Made by a program: the position numbers and the translations under genes
The notes under the pieces: generated by a model
Told to the model about the DNA's origin: nothing
Database searches by the model: none
What the model saw: only the letters and a program-made list of their open reading frames with translations
Shown: piece by piece, positions 51,365 through 62,067 of the stretch
Position numbering within the stretch: position 1 is the first letter of the stretch
Layout of the letters: the number at the start of each line of letters is the position of its first letter
Assembly: GCA_950295325.1 (NCBI GenBank)
Contig: OX485804.1
Location: 68,612,033 to 68,676,032, forward strand
Origin: Polytrichum commune
Taxonomy: Eukaryota; Streptophyta; Polytrichopsida; Polytrichales; Polytrichaceae
Direction: 5' to 3'
Length of the DNA stretch: 64,000 bases

Positions 51365-51555
51365 ATTTTGAGAGGAGGAAGAATCGTATTCATCCAATAA
51401 AAATCTAGTCCAACATGTCGGAAGGCCATCCCCACCAAAGTCAACTAAGCAAGGTAATCACCTACAAGGTTCGGTCACATATTCGAACCTTGGGCATCAA
51501 GCACCCACTTGAACACCACCAACTCATTGCACCACACATGTGCATATAAAAGGCT
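51365..51555 (-). mobile_element. Possible second tRNA-derived SINE
   Basis: On the minus strand GGTTCGAATA (B box, about 51500-51491) follows GTTGGTGGTGTTCAAGTGG (A-box-like, about 51530), with GTGCTTGATGCCCAAG between, as in many plant SINE heads. The B box lies inside a small AAGGTTCG/CGAACCTT palindrome. No target duplication was identified. Confidence 0.4.
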
Positions 51556-51689
51556 TTGAACCACTCTATATGTGAAGGCTACTTTTACCATATAATGTAA
51601 GAATCTACCAAGTAAACTTCCTTTCATCCATTCAACATAAATACTTGACCCCATAGATTTTTGGCGGATTCATCTCAAATGACTTGGAC

Positions 51690-52005
51690 TAGACTAATTT
51701 GGGGTTTGTAACTCTAAATCCGGTGTCAGTATATCTAAAAATAGAAAGTCGGCTTGTTTTCTATTTCAAGGCTTCTTTGTTGGATGAATGAAAGATATTT
51801 GTGTGTGGTAATTTCCTCTCTTTCACATTGGTAATACTTAGGAAGGCGACTAGTCTAATTTGGGGTCTTTAAATCTAAATATGGTATCTAAATGACTAAA
51901 AATATATAGCTCATTTACTATTTCAGGACTTCTTTGTTGGTTGAATGAAAGACATTTGTAGGCAGTAATTCCCTCTCTCTCTCTATCTCACATTGGTAAT
52001 GTAGA
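51690..52005 (+). repeat. ~155-bp tandem duplication
   Basis: 51690-51840 and 51847-52005 are diverged copies. Both carry CTAATTTGGGGT, AATCTAAAT or relatives, CTTCTTTGTTGGATGAATGA and a CTCTTTCACATTGGTAAT-like end. Confidence 0.7.
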
Positions 52006-52381
52006 ATGATGACTCACATCTAGATCTAGACTAGATCTACAAGATCTCTAAAATGAAACAAAGATAGGACATTCCTTTATAAACATTCAATAATAAACAT
52101 GGAATCTAGTGTGTAAGCTTTAATGAGTAGCAAAAAATATAACAATTTGGAGGAGGGGACATAGACAACTATCAGAAGATCTCTAAATTAAACAAATTGA
52201 GAACATAAGTCCCTCTGAATTGTACACTCCAAAGTATGCTTGGAATCTATATATTATAGATAAGCATGAATGGAATCTATGACTACTAAGTAGCCAAAAA
52301 CTTCACATACCTTATGCATGGCCAACACACAACACAATAGCAAGACGGCATCATGGCCCACAAGAATGGGGATGTTAAACA

Positions 52382-52735
52382 CCCCCCCCCCCCCCCCGCC
52401 CCCATGAACTTTTTGGGGGTGGTAGATTCGGGCAAGGGCAACCATCCATAGAGATATCCAAAATTTCAGGGCCCAACCGAAAACTTTTACCCGCCCGTTT
52501 GACTTTGAAGAAAGCATTGCCCTTGTATTCTTGAAGGCCACTTATCCACAAATCCCATATTGAGTGCACTTCACCTTCAAGGTCCAAAATCCAATACGTA
52601 TGTTCACTTTCATTGAATAAATAAGCAAGTGATTGGAATTTCATTATCAAAGTGAAACCGTCAATAAAGCATGTAAGTAATTTAGAAGTAAAAAATATTA
52701 CAAAACCCTCACTAGCACTGAGGTTATGATTTTTG
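52382..52735 (-). repeat. Unclassified ~350-bp repeat, copy 1
   Basis: Minus-strand copy of a unit found also at 52746-53010 and 53930-54280. It ends at a 16-C run (52382-52397). The three copies each encode a similar peptide with ILDLEGEVHSIWDLWISGLQ, which hints at a decayed coding region. Confidence 0.65.
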
Positions 52736-52745
52736 GTTTCAATAT

Positions 52746-53010
52746 GAAATGAAATCCCAGTCAATTTCTTATTTAGTCAAGGGAAGTGAACATACATATT
52801 GCATTTTGGACCTTGAAGGTGAAGTGCACTCAATATGGGACTTGTGGATAAGTGGCCTTCAAGAATGCAAGAGCAATGGTTTTTTCGAAGTCATGCAAGT
52901 GGGCATACGTTTCAGTCAGGTCTTGGAAATTTATATTTCTTTGTGAGGGTTGCCCCTGCCCAAATCTACCTCCTCCAAAATGTTTGTGTGTATGTGTGGC
53001 GGTGGTGGAG
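52746..53010 (+). repeat. Unclassified ~350-bp repeat, copy 2
   Basis: Plus-strand copy lying back-to-back with copy 1, so 52382-53010 is one large inverted repeat. The shared peptide frame, ILDLEGEVHSIWDLWISG, is open at 52749-52946. Confidence 0.65.
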
Positions 53011-53161
53011 GGGGTGTTTAACGTTTGCCCCATCACCTTGGGCACAATGTGTTTGGGATAGTTGGGGATAAGCAAGATGTTAAAGGAAACCTTCGTTCTA
53101 CCCTTGGAATACCGGACATTTTTTATTGCTCTACATTTTTTTTTTCTAGTACTTGACATCA

Positions 53162-53396
53162 CTACACTAAATAGGATATTTAGTATTTGATACACTAAAT
53201 ACAAACACATACACTAAATATCAATAACCCTATAAAAGTAAGTAACATTAAATGTAAATTCAAATACAAAATATCAACTATGATAATATATGGAAGTTAC
53301 ATGTTTGAATGTAATGTTAGTAAAGATATGAAAAAAATGATATAATAAAGGAGGTGGCAGGTAGGGAAGGTAGTGGCACATTTATATCTAACACTA
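53162..53396 (-). mobile_element. MITE with CTACACTAAATA ends, truncated copy 2
   Basis: Inverted relative of 45790-46066. It keeps the CTACACTAAATAG end and lacks roughly the last 90 bases of the other end. Confidence 0.6.
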
Positions 53397-53399
53397 ACT

Positions 53400-53929
53400 T
53401 TAAGACCTACCTATAGATATAAGATCTATAGAAATTGACATCCATAGAAAACCATTGTGAGGTTCTAAAGTCATGTGTTCTAAATGGAAGGATGTCTCAT
53501 GGAAACATCCATAACTTTTAGATAGAATTTTGGATTTCTACAAAAAAAAAGGATTAATAAGAAAAAATTGGTTGGTATCCATTGACATAGGTAATTAACT
53601 TAATTTCAGTAAGTATGAATTAATCATGATTTAATTTACTATAATTAATTATAGTATGTAAATTTTATAACAAATTAGGATCAATTAATTTGGTAAGCAT
53701 GCTTTTTGATTTAATTGGACTCACTTAGAATTAATCAGGATTAATTAAATATAATTACATTAAATCACATTTAATTAGTTCAAATGCATATGAAAACTTT
53801 GTGGAAGTAGAAGGTATCAACTAGAATATTAAAAAATTAAAAAAATTATAACATTTAAAATACTACAAATAAATCACTAATTTTGGTTCCATTTTAGATT
53901 GACAAAGATCCTTTCCATGGTAAGTCACA
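53400..53929. other. AT-rich intergenic, no gene seen
   Basis: Repeated TAATTAAT/GGATTAATT phrases. No coding region. Confidence 0.45.
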
Positions 53930-54280
53930 AAAATTATAACCTCAGTGCTAATGAGGGTTTTGTAATATTTTTGACTTCCAAGTTAATTACATGCTTTATT
54001 GACGATTTCATTTTGAAAATGAAATCCCATTGAATTGCTTATTTACTCAATGGAAGTGATATATTGGATTTTGGACCTTGAAGGTGAAGTGCATTCAATA
54101 TGGGATTTATGGGTAAGTGGCCTTCAAGAATGCAAGGGTGATGGGTTTTTTGAAGTCGGGTAGGCGGGCAACAATTTTCGGTCGGGTCAAAAAAATTCAA
54201 ATTTTCTAGACGGGCGGTTGCCCTTGCCCGAATCTACCTCCCCTGAAAAGTTCGTGGGGCCAAGGGGAGGGGGGGGGGGG
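53930..54280 (+). repeat. Unclassified ~350-bp repeat, copy 3
   Basis: Third copy of the 52.4-kb family. It runs from TTATAACCTCAGTGCTAATG to a 12-G run (54269-54280), so a homopolymer G/C tract marks the same end as in copy 1. Confidence 0.65.
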
Positions 54281-54575
54281 AGTCTAACGTCCTCCCTTAC
54301 AAAAGAGATAAGGTAGAAATAGCATAACCCGTAACAATAAGGTGATTCGCAATAAAGATATGATCTTACAATCATGAGATAATTTTCCTAGATAGACGAG
54401 AAGGATTCATGAAGAATGCAAGTTGTTTCATATTAATTTGTCTTGTACAAAAAAAAATCTACGATTTTTCAAAGTGGAAAGTTGTCAAACCCCCTATTCG
54501 TTCACTAGATTCACCCTACACCGAACATGGTAATCCACATTTTCCATACAGTTAATCACCTAAAAACACGATATT

Positions 54576-54653
54576 CAATATTTTGAGAGAGTGGGATCCT
54601 CTCAAAATAATATTGGCCATTTATCAACCTAAAAGTCATGTTAGGTTGATAAA
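54576..54653. repeat. Two adjacent hairpins beside the palindromic array
   Basis: AATATTTTGAGAG pairs with CTCTCAAAATAATATT (54576-54614). Then TTTATCAACCTAA (54620-54632) pairs perfectly with TTAGGTTGATAAA (54641-54653) over an 8-base loop. The second stem shares TAGGTTGA with the units of the neighbouring array. Confidence 0.75.
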
Positions 54654-54675
54654 TACTAGATTATACTTCAGACGT

Positions 54676-55327
54676 GTAGTTTCCATTAAAATGAGAGTAT
54701 GTTAACTTGGGAAATCGACTCATTTAGGTTGAGTCGACCTAAATGAGGACAATATTTTGTCAATTTAGGTTGAGTCGACCTATGAGGACAATTATGTTAG
54801 TCAATTTAGGTTGAGTCGACCTAAATGAGGACATTATGTTGTCAGTTTAGGTTGAGTCGACCTAAATGAGGACAATATTTTGTCAATTTAGGTTGAGTCG
54901 ACCTAAATGAGGACATTATGTTGTCAATTTAGGTTGAGTCGACCTAAATGAGGACAATATTTTGTCAAATTAGGCTGAGTCGACCTAAATGAGGACATTA
55001 TGTTGTCAATTTAGGTTGAGTCGACCTAAATGAGGACAATATTTTGTCAAATTAGGCTGAGTCGACCTAAATGAGGACATTATGTTGTCAATTTAGGTTG
55101 AGTCGACCTAAATGAGGACAATTATGTTTGTCAATTTAGGTTGAGTCGACCTAAATGAGGACAATTATGTTAGTCAATTTAGGTTGAGTCGACCTAAATG
55201 AGGACAATATGTTGTCAATTTAGGTTGAGTCGACCTAAATGAGGACAATATGTTGTCAATTTAGGTTGAGTCGACCTAAATGAGTCGATTTCCCAGCTCA
55301 ACATACTCTCATTTTAATGGAAACTAC
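54676..55327. mobile_element. 652-bp inverted-repeat element packed with palindromic tandem units
   Basis: The ends are about 53-base inverted repeats beginning GTAGTTTCCATTAAAATGAG, with about three mismatches. Between them are 14 tandem units of about 41 bases. Each unit holds TTTAGGTTGAGTCGACCTAA, a near-perfect palindrome, followed by GAGGACAATATTTTGTCAA or GAGGACATTATGTTGTCAA. The two spacer types alternate in places, giving an 83-base dimer period. I see no coding capacity and no clear target duplication. It resembles Foldback-type transposons, whose ends or interior expand as satellites. Confidence 0.85.
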
Positions 55328-57457
55328 GGCGAAATTTACAGCGGAAAATCAAATTTTATTTTTTTACTTGTACTCTACAACTTTCCAGTGGTTTTCATTT
55401 CATTCTTGGATTAATAGTTTGCTTTATGTACTCTCAATTCACTGGAAAACTCTCATTTTAATGAATATTGTGTTTAAACCGGTTAACTCATGAGTACATT
55501 AAACATGACTCCCATTGGCTACACTAAATGTACATGCATTGAAGTTGCCAACCTCGCCATGATTTGTTTCATAAATGACACTTCACTATTATGACAATAG
55601 TCTACTGCACGGGTAGAGGGTGGTTAACGGGTTTGGATATTTCTACCTTAGTTGCTTTAATGCACTTCCTAAAGCAAGTTAAGAATTTGGTGAGTCATTG
55701 GTGGCATTCAAATCTAATATTTCCCCAATTGAAAGGACATCTAGCGGTGCCTCATTGGTATCAAGCTCCATGAAGAATACCCTACCCATTATCTTCGGGT
55801 TTTGCAAGTCTGTCTCTAAACTTGTCTTTAGTTGTTGTTGAAGTTCAATTTTCATATGTTAATAATAAATTGGTACTTTGATAAAAACCTTATTGTCTAT
55901 AAAGGAATGCAGTCTCTTAGGTTGATATGCTTGGTGCTAGTAGGAGGTGAATTTGAGGACTATTCCTAAGTGACCATGTACATTGACACCCATATGCCTT
56001 GCACTTCACTAACTCCATGTGAGATGAACTCATGTGCTTATATAGTGGTTGAAAAATACCTTGAGCACTTGTTGCCCTTACATAGGACCATGGTTCTTGG
56101 GTAATGCATATGCCCTTGTTTAAGTGATAAGTTCCTTCACTTTAAGGTGCCAAGTAAGGTCAATGAGTACTTAAGCAAGAAAATTGAGGTTATGGCTAAG
56201 GACCTCCTTGCTATTTAGCAAATTGGGACTTTGCGGGGTGGGTGGGTGGGTGTTGGCAAAAATAGTAGAAACTAAGTGCGATAAAATATAGGGTCTGATA
56301 TGTTAATTATGGGTAGAATTTGTAAGATAATTACATATGATATAGGGTGCTTTAAGTGGGCAAAACATGACTATATGTAATATAGCATTTGACATAATAT
56401 GTATAAAATACCATGAACATAAAGGGCTAAATTTTAAAATCATATACCTTGGACTTCAATTATGGAGAATGAATGAATAATTGTTGTTTTTTTTTGGTGA
56501 AGAATTGAGCTCCATGCACCACTCCCTGACCTAATTTTTAATTAACATGTGTTAATGGAGACCGTAAACTGGGAGATTAAAAAAAGGGCTTGAAAGGACT
56601 ATGGTGACAACCTTAGGAGTTAGCATGTGCACTCTTGTGATATATATATAGGCTACATTCTTTGGAAATAAAAGGAAGTCAACTATAATTTCTTCACCTC
56701 AAACCTCTACTAATTCGTATTGGTGATAGACTTGGAAGTTGTTTGTTACATTAATGTAGGATCATGGTTGGACTTACCCATGTAGATGCTAATGGATTTG
56801 ATTAGTATTGGATGAGGATTAATTCTTCATACCATTAATGGTGCATTCATGTGAAGCATTGAATCCGGAATATTGCCTTGGGGAGAATGGTGTAACTTAG
56901 TTTTGAGATATTGTTTATGCGACTAAGCCAATGATTTTTGAACTTGATTGTGTGCTAATTCTACCACTGTCCTTGGAAATTGAGGTTGGATCATTAGGGG
57001 AGGAATGGACTCAAAAGGTGCCTGCCTTGTTAAATGCCCGGAAAATCCATTTCCGGCTTTTAGGGTACCGAGGTACAAGGGGTGTACCCATGTGCTCGCG
57101 TGGCACCTAAGGTGCCATTGGACTTGGGCCGGGGTCCGGGCCAATGGTGTCATGCCTTGTTGGCCCCCATTGAGTGGAGGTTTTAGGGTACAAGGTAGTG
57201 GGGAGTACCTACATCCGGACCATGACCGACGAGTCTCGCGCATGCTGGGTACGCAGCACTTGCATTCGGTACATTTTTTTTGATCATGCCATGGAGCTCC
57301 TGTGGGCGGCAACGAAGGAGGGCAAGGTAGTGGGGCTTAGTGTAGGATCAAACAGATTTGGATTTGTGGGGGGAATTACTGCCACTCCGAATGTGGGAGG
57401 TTGGGGTCACCAAGTTCCATGTTGGGTTCATTTCAAACCTAGTGTTTCGCTGTCTTT
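55328..57457. other. Gene-free region and 5' flank of the 57.5-kb gene
   Basis: ACTCTCATTTTAATG from the end of the foldback element recurs near 55453, with TTTCCAGTG/CACTGGAAA in inverse around it. Near 57005-57440 the base composition becomes GC-richer, as in the following gene, so an upstream exon or promoter is possible. I could not join a frame to the gene by a convincing splice. Confidence 0.45.
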
Positions 57458-59041
57458 ATGTGGATGTTTGCTGCGTGGAACTGGACTGCGGAGTTGCCTG
57501 TTGCCGCAATGTTGTCGAGGAGGCCCAAGACTAAGATCCAATCCATTGTTTTGCACAACACTCACAATGCGGACGGCCAATGGATTCCAACAAAGTATGA
57601 GATTGGATCATGGGTGACTCTAAATCCTGGCTCATCTGGAGTTTGGGCAAGAGATGCCAAGTTGCATGGTGGAACAACTGTCCGAGGTGCATACAAAGGG
57701 CAAATAATTGATTGGAGATTTAGTGTACCTAATGTTGGTCGTGAAGTTACCACCAAACCTCGCGCTGAATCCATATTGATAAGGTGGGCTTATGCTCCAC
57801 GGCAAACGCGGCTGGATCCGGATGTGGTCGTGCAAAGACCCAAGTGCAATTGTAAGTATTTGGTAATTGATGCAGTTACACTCCTTCCCTTGTTTGTGGG
57901 TTGTATCTTGTGATTACCAACTTACTAACCTGTGCTCGGGTTCTTGCAGATGTGTATGCATCGTATTTCAAAGATTGGGTCGACCCACTTTCGCTCCTGG
58001 GTGTAATAGTCGTGCTCCACACAGAAATTGGGGAAGCCCAGAGGAATGGGAGAGCCCATTCTGACCTGCTGGAGAATGGTATCTTCTTTTGTGGTGACAC
58101 CTATGTTCCTCCCACCCCAGGCCAATTGTATGGTCACCTGGAGCCTATAGAATTGCCGGCATTTGAGGATCCTGCATGGCCATTGCCGGACATGCATTGT
58201 AGTGAGGCTTTTAGAGCTAAATTGTACTCTGATTTCAAAGGGGTTACCAAGGCAAGGACTGGTAGTAGCATGGGGCATTTGCAATGGTTTCTACCAATGC
58301 ATGTCATGGTAGACCTATTTCACGTTGCCAGGAACCTCCGTAGAACTCCAACCATGGTTGTCGTCAGTGGACCAGATGAGGACTTGTTTTCGAGTTTGAT
58401 GGACCCAGGGTGGGATTCAAAAATCCATTGTGGCAAGGATATAATCAACTGCGTGGTGGCTAAGCATACGGTCAAATTCAGGTGAGGACATGGTTTAAGC
58501 TTAGGATGTGCATATCTTCTACCTTTGTTGGTTACACATGTTCTTCTAGGGTTACTGATGTGGGTATGTTTGCAAATGCAGGTATCACGTGGGGAGGAGC
58601 ATGCTCTATGCTAATTTTCAGTATGGTAGGCTTCGTCTATTGGGAGATGGTGTTACTTGGGAGCACATTGACCAAGTGCAGAATGAAGTTATGGTGGAGG
58701 TGAAGCTGGCTATTGGTGAGCATGAGATTGGCATTATTGAGGTGGGGAAAACATGGCCAGTTCATCATATTCGCGAGGAGGCACGCATAATTTTGGGTGT
58801 TGACACCCCTGATGACTTCACACTATGGATTTGCCATGATGGGCAAGCTGACCTTAAGGTTTGCCCTCAATGTCTTGGATGTGGTAGTTTTCAACTTGTG
58901 GATTATGCTAGAATTGCACGGTGCGTGGGCTGACATTGTGCTCTGTTGGAATGACAGGTCAATCGAAGGCAAGAGGGCAAGATGACTGTGGGTGATGCTG
59001 TGCCTCCATGCACCTTTAGGGTGGTTGCAAACTATTCATAG
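57458..59041 (+). CDS. Unrecognised four-exon protein with C-terminal ubiquitin-like region
   Basis: Predicted exons are 57458-57851, 57950-58481, 58582-58858 and 58958-59041. All introns are GT-AG with phases 1,2,0, and together they code 428 residues. The ATG at 57458 is the first in a frame that opens at 57443, so an earlier exon cannot be excluded. I do not recognise residues 1-300, which include YASYFKDWVDPLSLLGV and SSMGHLQWFLPMHVMVDLFH. The last ~80 residues read like a beta-grasp ubiquitin-like domain: VEVKLAIGEHEIGIIEVG, a helix with IREEARIILG, then DLKVNRRQEGKMTVGD and CTFRVVANYS. There is no terminal Gly-Gly, so it would not be conjugated like ubiquitin. The gene converges on a coiled-coil/RING-like gene 1.2 kb away. 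The gene model is well supported by phase agreement. The function is unknown. Confidence 0.7.
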
Positions 59042-60237
59042 TTTCATAGTGTTAGATATTTTGTGATGGCAGCAAGTGATTCAACCACTCTGCCACTTCA
59101 TCTGGTATATAGTGTAGTATATTTTGGGTTCCAACAACTTTGTGGGGACTACAGCAGTAACTTGGATGTGAGGCAGCTTTTATACTTGAAGAGCATTAGT
59201 CCTTTGTAGATTCAACTTGGAACCTTACCTGTTGTAATCTTGGATTTTGTTCCCCATTAGTAAATTTTGACATATTGACTTCCCACAATTGGCAGATTTG
59301 GTGTTAAGTGATGCTTCAATTCCATGCTTTACTCATACTTGGTGTTGTTGAACTAAACATTTGCCTTGTTTTTCTTCTTGTTGTGTCAATATTTATCACT
59401 TTCTACTTCAGATGTTAGTCGATGCTGATATTGGTTGGGGCCACCACACATTGTACAACTGGTTCAGTGTTAAGAGGTTTTTTCCATTGTGTTTCAATAT
59501 CAGGGTTGCTGTATCTTCATATCCAAGCATGTGTGTTTTCACCTTTCAAACCTGGGGTTCAGTCAATTGTTTAGTGGCAATTTGTTGTGGTTTACCCAAA
59601 AGACTGGGTTGGTGAGCATCAGGGCAAACCACAGTCATTTGGGCTACATGTTGCTGTCAACATTGAATCCAAACAGTCCATGTAATACCTTTTTAAGACT
59701 CGACACTTCCATAAAGTTGTTAAGACTACGCAACTACCTTAATTACAAGTTAGAGAGACCCAATTCATACAAGCTGAATCCAAACATACATTACAATACC
59801 TTTTTCAACCTAGATACAATGCCTAGATTACAAGCTGAATCCAAACATACATTACAATACCTTTTTCAGGTAGACACTTAAAGCTTGACCCTATACGCAT
59901 AGCAAAGAGACAGCTCTGCCAAACAAATGAGATTGAAATGACATGTGTGATGGTATAGATAGCTCTAAGGATAAGAAAGACAACGCTGGGCTGTTCAAAA
60001 CTTTATTGCTTTAGTGGCTAAGCATTGTACATTGATGCCTCCAATGTAACATTGGTTTTCAAAGGCCAAAAATCTGCCAAGGGGCTATATACATCAAAAT
60101 TGCCAGCATTAACTCAGAACCTGACTACATCCTACATGGGAGCACCACAACTCTGTATTGGTGGTCTCTGCTACCGAATAACCTATAGAGCAAACATACT
60201 TTACAGAGTTAGGAGCTTCGTGCAAAGTGCTTGAAAC
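59042..60237. other. Spacer between convergent genes
   Basis: Holds 3' untranslated DNA of both flanking genes and a short tandem repeat at 59664-59869. Frames at 59361-59881 and 60025-60234 lack domains. Confidence 0.5.
59664..59869 (+). repeat. 61-bp tandem repeat, two full and one partial copy
   Basis: AAGCTGAATCCAAACATACA starts units at 59771 and 59832. A partial unit, GAATCCAAACAGTCC.., lies at 59664. All end in AATACCTTTTT. Confidence 0.75.
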
Positions 60238-62067
60238 TCAATCCGCTAGTGATATCACTGTTTCCACCAGGCGATCAATTAGGCCAGTGTTGAAGATAGC
60301 TTGAGCCTCCTCAGAGACACTTGGCGTCGCTCCTGAAGCCCTCCTCTTATATCGAGAAGACCCCTCCTCCATCCAGAATCCCTTTGAGGTCCTCCCTCCA
60401 GGTATGGCAGTGTCAGGTGGAACAACTGCCAAGGGAGCTATGTTGATGGGTTCAGGTGATGGTGGCATTGGGTCCTCCAAGTCCACAAGGACATAGTTTG
60501 GACTGGGGGCACCAGACTCCTCATGAAATTTGGGCCCATTCACTCTGATCTTCTTGCGTGGAACAGGGTTAGCATCATTTTCGCAAGTTGTCCTCTTCCT
60601 GACCTCGAAATCTTGAGTCGGTGGAGTCGTCGGCACAAACCTGTTTGGACCCAGCGGCTCAGCCCAAGCCGTTTGATCCTGGCCAGCAACCTCAACCTCT
60701 AATTTCATCCCCTTGTCAAGAGGGAAACCCCAACTTGCCATCCAAATCCCACTGGCCCTCTCACCACATCTTGGGCAATATCGGTGTCCCACTACCAACA
60801 TTTCCCACAAGCAATGGGGATGGTACATACACCCACAAGAAAAAGGGACTGCAACATTCTTCAAGAAAAATCGACAACAACCAGGGTAGCCTTTGGACAA
60901 TGGACCCTCGGTGTCATCAGCGAAGGTGGGGAGCTTGTCAAAGATATTCTTCGGACGAATGGTGATGGCGGCTAAGCGTTGTGTTTCCACTTCTTTCCTC
61001 AACACCTCTGTCTCCTCATTTTTGGTGGCCCACTTAAGGTACCTGGCATCAATCTGGGCTTCCAGCTTGTGGAACTTAGCTCTCAATTGGTCAATCTCTT
61101 CATTGTTGGCCACCATCATCATCAAAATGTCGCGAGCAGCTTCGTCCACCTCTGCTTTCTCCCTCGGCATTGCTAATTTCCCCAGCCTTGCTGACCTGTC
61201 CTTCAATTGGCGGTGTTGGGCGTCCAATTCGAGGTCTTTCGCATCGCAGGCATCCAGTTGTGTTTGCACATTGTTCTGCTTCTCGTTCAACGTGTCAAGG
61301 GCAGCAGCTAGTTGCTTCACAACATCGCTGCTGGCTTGTAGTTTCGCTTCCAGCTGCTCCAGTGACATGCCGGCTGGACCTGATTTCTCAGCTGGGTTGT
61401 CTCCACCACCTCCCTCTGCAACTGCAGCACCTAGGATGTTGACGATTGCCTGCACTTGCAGCATTGGTGCAGGTGGTGAGAGCTTCATGGGATTCTTGGC
61501 TGGGTGTTCAAAGCGCTCGGTGTATACCTTCGAGGCGTGCCCAGCCCAATTCACTGCCTTCTTGCGGCCATAGAACATGTAGGCCCCCCGCAAAAATGAG
61601 ATTGAAATACAGCCATTGTCTGGCTTCTCCCCGTAAATGTTCTTGTATAGTGCAAGGTAGGTGTCGCGAGCACTGGGGTCTCTGCACTTGTCCAGTGGGA
61701 ACCTGGACTTGTTGTCATCGTCCATGTAAGGCCAGGTAGCGGCATATGAGGAAGCAAGGCACTCTGACTCCGAGATTTTGGTGGGCAGAGGGCCTGTGCT
61801 ACAAAGACCCAGCGTGGATGCGAACCACTTTTCGGTGTACCTCGCTGCTCTTCTCCCCATCAAGAATGGCGCTGCCTTCAATAACTTCTTCCTCAACCCG
61901 GCTTCAAGCTTGTGCAGGTCAATTGGGTCATCCCATTGAGTCTGCACGATGTTCTCCAACTGATTAGTGGCATCTACCCGATTTCGCCGCGAGCCAGATG
62001 CCCCTCCAGTGCCGCCGTCCCTACTACAGTCATCTTCACGCCAGCGGCGACGAATGGCAGCGCTCAT
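60238..62067 (-). CDS. Coiled-coil protein with RING-like zinc motif (609 aa, intronless)
   Basis: The ATG at 62067 starts MSAAIRRRWRED. The frame is open further upstream only from a TTG. Residues about 45-190 form an unrecognised globular part (WFASTLGLCS, YMFYGRKKAVNWAGHASKVY). A Gln/Glu/Lys-rich coiled coil covers about 235-365. Residues about 397-435 hold a RING-like cluster: CC, then SCGCMYHPHC, then CPRCG, spaced like the second half of a C3HC4 RING. A basic stretch (VRKR..PRKKIRV, about 488-510) could be a nuclear localisation signal, and the tail is Pro-rich. RING domains usually recruit E2 enzymes for ubiquitin transfer, so an E3-like role is possible but inferred, because the first Cys pair is atypical. 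Intronless structure next to a multi-exon neighbour suggests retroposition or a transposon-encoded accessory protein. Confidence 0.75.
   Translation of the reverse strand: MSAAIRRRWREDDCSRDGGTGGASGSRRNRVDATNQLENIVQTQWDDPIDLHKLEAGLRKKLLKAAPFLMGRRAARYTEKWFASTLGLCSTGPLPTKISESECLASSYAATWPYMDDDNKSRFPLDKCRDPSARDTYLALYKNIYGEKPDNGCISISFLRGAYMFYGRKKAVNWAGHASKVYTERFEHPAKNPMKLSPPAPMLQVQAIVNILGAAVAEGGGGDNPAEKSGPAGMSLEQLEAKLQASSDVVKQLAAALDTLNEKQNNVQTQLDACDAKDLELDAQHRQLKDRSARLGKLAMPREKAEVDEAARDILMMMVANNEEIDQLRAKFHKLEAQIDARYLKWATKNEETEVLRKEVETQRLAAITIRPKNIFDKLPTFADDTEGPLSKGYPGCCRFFLKNVAVPFSCGCMYHPHCLWEMLVVGHRYCPRCGERASGIWMASWGFPLDKGMKLEVEVAGQDQTAWAEPLGPNRFVPTTPPTQDFEVRKRTTCENDANPVPRKKIRVNGPKFHEESGAPSPNYVLVDLEDPMPPSPEPINIAPLAVVPPDTAIPGGRTSKGFWMEEGSSRYKRRASGATPSVSEEAQAIFNTGLIDRLVETVISLAD

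Noticed and set aside
54730-55290. Regular repeats with similar-sized spacers, superficially like a CRISPR array
   Set aside because: The spacers are near-identical to each other, the region is bounded by inverted repeats, there are no cas genes and the genome is eukaryotic. It is a tandem repeat inside a foldback element.
57174-57617. 147-codon plus-strand frame overlapping the start of the Ubl-like gene
   Set aside because: Overlaps exon 1 in another frame. Its first half could be an upstream exon, but no splice pair joined it in phase convincingly.
58859-58933. Read-through of exon 3 giving a CPQCLGCG zinc-knuckle-like end
   Set aside because: A GT donor and an ACAG acceptor with matching phase join exon 3 to a last exon that completes the ubiquitin-like strand pattern, so the Cys-rich end is more likely intronic.
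60893-61573. 226-codon plus-strand open frame
   Set aside because: Antisense shadow of the coiled-coil gene. Its Ser/Ala/Leu-rich composition mirrors Glu/Lys/Gln codons on the other strand.
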